A DNA stretch of 64,000 bases from Carnegiea gigantea (lineage: Eukaryota; Streptophyta; Magnoliopsida; Caryophyllales; Cactaceae). The notes beneath the pieces were generated by a model, which made no database searches, had not been told where the DNA came from, and was given only the letters and a program-made list of their open reading frames with translations. A program made the translations under genes and the position numbers. The DNA is taken from positions 27,222 to 91,221 of the forward strand of contig JAKOGI010002710.1 of the NCBI GenBank assembly GCA_029747015.1. Reading direction: 5' to 3'. Positions 61,164-64,000 of this stretch are shown piece after piece; positions within the stretch are counted from its first letter, which is position 1; the number at the start of each line of letters is the position of its first letter.

Positions 61164-62018
61164 ATGCGGTTTGAGAGTACAATTGACTTACAGAGACATG
61201 GGCAATTACAATCGGATAATAAAACTTCTTCTTCAATGCCAGAGCTGAAGACAACTAAAGAACTAGAAAAGCATGTTACTGAGATCTACACTTATGCAAA
61301 ATTTTATAAATTCCAAGATGAGTTTTGGGCTGCTTGCATGGATTGTGAAGTAGAGAATAAGCAAGAGGCACATGAGGGACTTTTGATATATGTTACCGAT
61401 AATAGTCGAAATAGAGGAAAAACAAGACAGGTTGTGTATGACCCATCTAATCATGTCGCGCACTGTTCTTGTAAGATGTTTGAATGTGGAGGAATCCCAT
61501 GTTGTCATATATTGTGTATTTTAAAGGGAAAGGCCTTGTGTGAATTGCCAAGCTATTATGTGCTGAATAGATGGACTAAACCGGCAGCAAAAAAATCAAT
61601 TTTTTCTACAGATGACACTGTTTTGGAGGGTTGTTCTCAAACGCAGCATGAAGACAAGCTAATTTCAGATACTTGGTTAGAGTTCATGGATTGCATGGAC
61701 ATAGCTGGAAGAGACCCACAGAAGCTGACAATTGCCTTGAAGGGAATTCGAAAAATTTCAAAAGAATTAAAAGATTCAAGTGCTAATACAGGTGACAGCA
61801 AGGTAAGTCAATTGGAGTCCTTTGTCGGATTAACTGCTCTTGAGAAAATTGAGATTCTACGGCCCAAACAGTCTAGCACAAAAGGAAGTGGTAAGCGAAT
61901 TAAGAGAGGAAAAGAACAGGCTATTGAGCAACAATAAAAGAGAAAGAGGCTTTGTAAATCTTGTGGAGAACATGTCTACCATGATAGTCGTAATTGCCCA
62001 AAGAAACTGCAACGCTAA
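61164..62018 (+). pseudogene. FAR1-like MULE transposase, C-terminal half
   Basis: The frame runs 258 codons from ATG 61164 (MRFESTIDLQRHGQLQSDNK) to TAA 61935-61937, then 27 more codons to TAA 62016-62018. At residues 101-115 it has CSCKMFECGGIPCCH, a SWIM zinc finger (CxC...CxH). Later come YYVLNRWTKPAAKK, FLECMD-like wording, and FVGLTALEKIEILRPKQSST, the usual C-terminal order of FAR1/FHY3-related proteins. The extension after the stop reads RLCKSCGEHVYHDSRNCPKK, a zinc knuckle normally in frame, so the TAA at 61935 is probably a lost Gln codon. The FAR1 DNA-binding domain and the DDE transposase core are absent; the ATG may be only an exon-internal Met after an AG acceptor. Confidence 0.8.
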
Positions 62019-63610
62019 CTCATAGTAAAGTTATTCGCTTTATTTTTATGTGGAAATTTAAATTGTAATTTGAGATTTGTTAGTCTATCATGATACAACA
62101 TTTTCATCTTTGTGTAAAGAATTTTTACCACATACAAAGCTCTGGTTAATATATATAGGATTGTAACATGCTATACGTTTCGTTCACGATTGAAAATGAT
62201 GTCAAGAGCTAAGGGAACAATGGTAACATGCTCTATGCTATATGTCTCTACAACAACAAATTCTCCTGGAGCTGCTTTGTCATCTATGCTTAATGGGGGA
62301 AGGGTGCTTACAACTAAATAAATGGGAGTCAGATAGAAAAGATCACAGTTGAGAAAAAGTAGGTTAGAGAGAAAGGTTTACAATTGAAATATTGTTGGTG
62401 AGTGAAGGTATTCTGTTTATATAATTGAAGTTGGCTTAAATTACCACATCAATTGAACTTGGCTAAGGCAACAATGGTACATGGTATGCTAAATGCAGCT
62501 CCGGCCAAATCAATATACATCTTTGTAGGGTGAGTAAATCCTCAGGATACATAGGTTCAAAAGCAGTATATAAGCAGCCAACGGATAGTCTATGTAGGAG
62601 TCGAACCTACATCCTTTGTGATATCGCACAAATGCTCTACCCATTGAGCTAATAGGCTAGCGTACAAATAGCCAATATAACACCAAAGTTCCCCGCCTTA
62701 TAGACATCTAAGAGCCATATATGAGGAAAATTTATCAAGCTGCAGATTATTAAATGCCTTGTGGATGCTTTTGTAACCTCTGATTACAAAATATTCTTCA
62801 TAGAAACTCAAATACATTCAACTTGCACAATTATATTCATTTAATATAGGCATGATTAAGCATATGCATCATCATTATGCATTAATCAAGTTAAATAAGA
62901 ACCTGAATAGTCAAAGGATGTGTAAGAAATGAGACAAATTTCACAGCCCCATGATTAAATTGAGCAAACAACAGAGGGTGAAGGGGGGAAAAGTTGAACC
63001 ATATAATATACACCCAAAAGTGAATAACATATAATGCCTATAAAGAAATTTTGACATACAATAAATAAATGTATGATTCAAATAATGTTCTTCAACATTA
63101 ACCTAATGTTAACAACTTCCTTCTGCCAATTTCACCTAGCTTCCACATCAAACGCACATACACGCACAATGCTTCTAGCAACCTAATTTCCCGCCGCTAA
63201 TCCAATCACTTAGAAATTAAACAACCCAACAAACCATGCACAAAAGAGGATACCCAATTAATTAATTGAAATTAGCAATTAAGATAGAGAGGCACCCTAT
63301 AATGTGATCCATATATGGCCATGAGAGATGAGGAGCAAGTTCTGGGCAATGGCACTATGAGGGAAGATTACACATGTTTCTTGTCCACCAATTGATAAAC
63401 CCTCAATTTTGTAGCCTTGGATCTACAATCCGCTACACTCAAGCAATTGCACCAATCAGGTTTGTATGAAGAATAGATCGGCCTACGCACAACGCACAAG
63501 AGATGAGAGGGGAATGGGAAGTGAGGCAATGGTCCGATTTTAATTTGTCGTCACTGCAGATCGAAGGACGATGGAGAAGCACAAGGGGAAGGGCTGCAGT
63601 GGGAGAGGCA
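62019..63610. other. MULE interior outside coding region
   Basis: Apart from the tRNA-like sequence, no gene was recognised. The rightmost part (about 63440-63600) is GC-richer and resembles a captured gene end or promoter, without clear coding. Confidence 0.4.
62587..62658 (-). tRNA. tRNA-like sequence (probably degenerate)
   Basis: The minus strand folds as a cloverleaf of 72 nt. The acceptor is AGCCTAT with ATAGACT (one mismatch), then TA, D arm GCTC-AATGGGTA-GAGC, anticodon arm TTTGT...ACAAA, and T arm GTAGG-TTCGACT-CCTAC. The D and T arms are perfect, and the internal polymerase III boxes look intact. The anticodon loop is not standard: the inner stem can be drawn with 6 or 8 loop bases (GCGATATC), so the anticodon is ambiguous, with GAT (Ile) the most natural choice. 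It lies within the MULE, on the strand opposite the transposase. No CCA is encoded, as expected in nuclear DNA. Confidence 0.55.
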
Positions 63611-63830
63611 AGCGTGAGACGGTAAAACGCTGATGACAGAAGAACACCGCGAAAGGCAGGGATCAGGCGTGAAATCGAAGCTGAAGGAATCCAAAGAGGG
63701 TTCACGCGATGGCGTAATTACGCCCGAATTAATCTCAGCCAATGATAATTAATCCAACGGCGGATATTAAAAGTTCTTATATAATTAGAGGGTTCTTATT
63801 CGAAGAGGGCTTCTCACCTGATCCCTCCCC
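63611..63830 (-). repeat. MULE terminal inverted repeat, right
   Basis: Inverted partner of 60896-61113. It ends CACCTGATCCCTCCCC before the TA repeat. Confidence 0.85.

Positions 63831-64000
<170 letters not shown>

Larger units (their letters stand above)
60896..63830 (+). mobile_element. FAR1-type MULE with long TIRs
   Basis: The left end GGAAGGGATCAGGTGAGAAC is repeated inverted at the right end (GGGGAGGGATCAGGTGAGAA as read on the minus strand). The inverted similarity runs about 220 bp (60896-61113 and 63611-63830), a long TIR typical of Mutator-like elements. The flanks TATATGTAT and TATATATAT fit a 9-bp target duplication within a TA repeat. Inside are the C-terminal half of a FAR1-like transposase and a tRNA-like sequence. 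The N-terminal DNA-binding and catalytic regions are missing, so it is non-autonomous. Size 2,935 bp. Confidence 0.88.

Overview
The window is plant nuclear DNA, most likely from a eudicot. It is AT-rich and dominated by transposable elements whose families are diagnostic of land plants: a CACTA element, Athila-like Ty3/gypsy LTRs with a tRNA-Asp primer site, a Sirevirus-like Ty1/copia element, a Helitron, a FAR1-type MULE, a Cassandra-type LTR carrying 5S rRNA sequence, and endogenous caulimovirid DNA. I see no bacterial or organellar operon structure and no complete multi-exon host gene. The species cannot be named from the sequence.

Layout. 0-7.6 kb: a decayed two-exon fragment of a DExH-box RNA helicase on the minus strand, then intergenic DNA with a TGATCA-rich cluster, a hAT-like MITE and a run of 19 G. 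7.6-12.5 kb: one complete CACTA element with CACTA termini, an ATT target duplication, dense CGACGGAAT subterminal repeats, a broken TNP2-type transposase on the minus strand and a 140-bp tandem array. 15.0-24.1 kb: a gag-only, non-autonomous Ty3/gypsy element (family A) whose 5' LTR is split by the 3' end of a second Athila-like element (family B). 24.1-36.9 kb: one decayed Helitron Rep/helicase gene interrupted twice, by a solo family-A-like LTR and by about 7.4 kb of endogenous pararetrovirus. 36.9-37.2 kb: a Cassandra LTR. 38.2-39.8 kb: a PPR fragment and a 194-residue single-exon ORF, the best candidate for an intact host gene. 40-49 kb: mostly repeats, a second partial pararetrovirus copy, and two unidentified overlapping ORFs. 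49.5-60.7 kb: a complete Sirevirus-like element with 1,599-bp LTRs, a TATAT target duplication, gag, pol and an extra 3' (env-like) ORF, all interrupted by stops. 60.9-63.8 kb: a MULE with TIRs of about 220 bp, the C-terminal half of a FAR1-like transposase and a tRNA-like sequence.

How the parts relate. Most genes here are parts of mobile elements, and nearly all are disabled. The nesting gives a relative history: the Helitron came before both the pararetrovirus and the solo LTR; family A came before family B; and a long (TA)n/(CA)n microsatellite at the right end was split by the Sirevirus and the MULE. The Sirevirus LTRs differ by only about 2-3%, so that insertion is comparatively recent. 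No active, self-contained novel system can be shown from the sequence. The most unusual objects are the near unit-length caulimovirid copy inside a Helitron Rep gene, the solo LTR flanked by a 25-bp duplication, and the MULE carrying a tRNA-like sequence.
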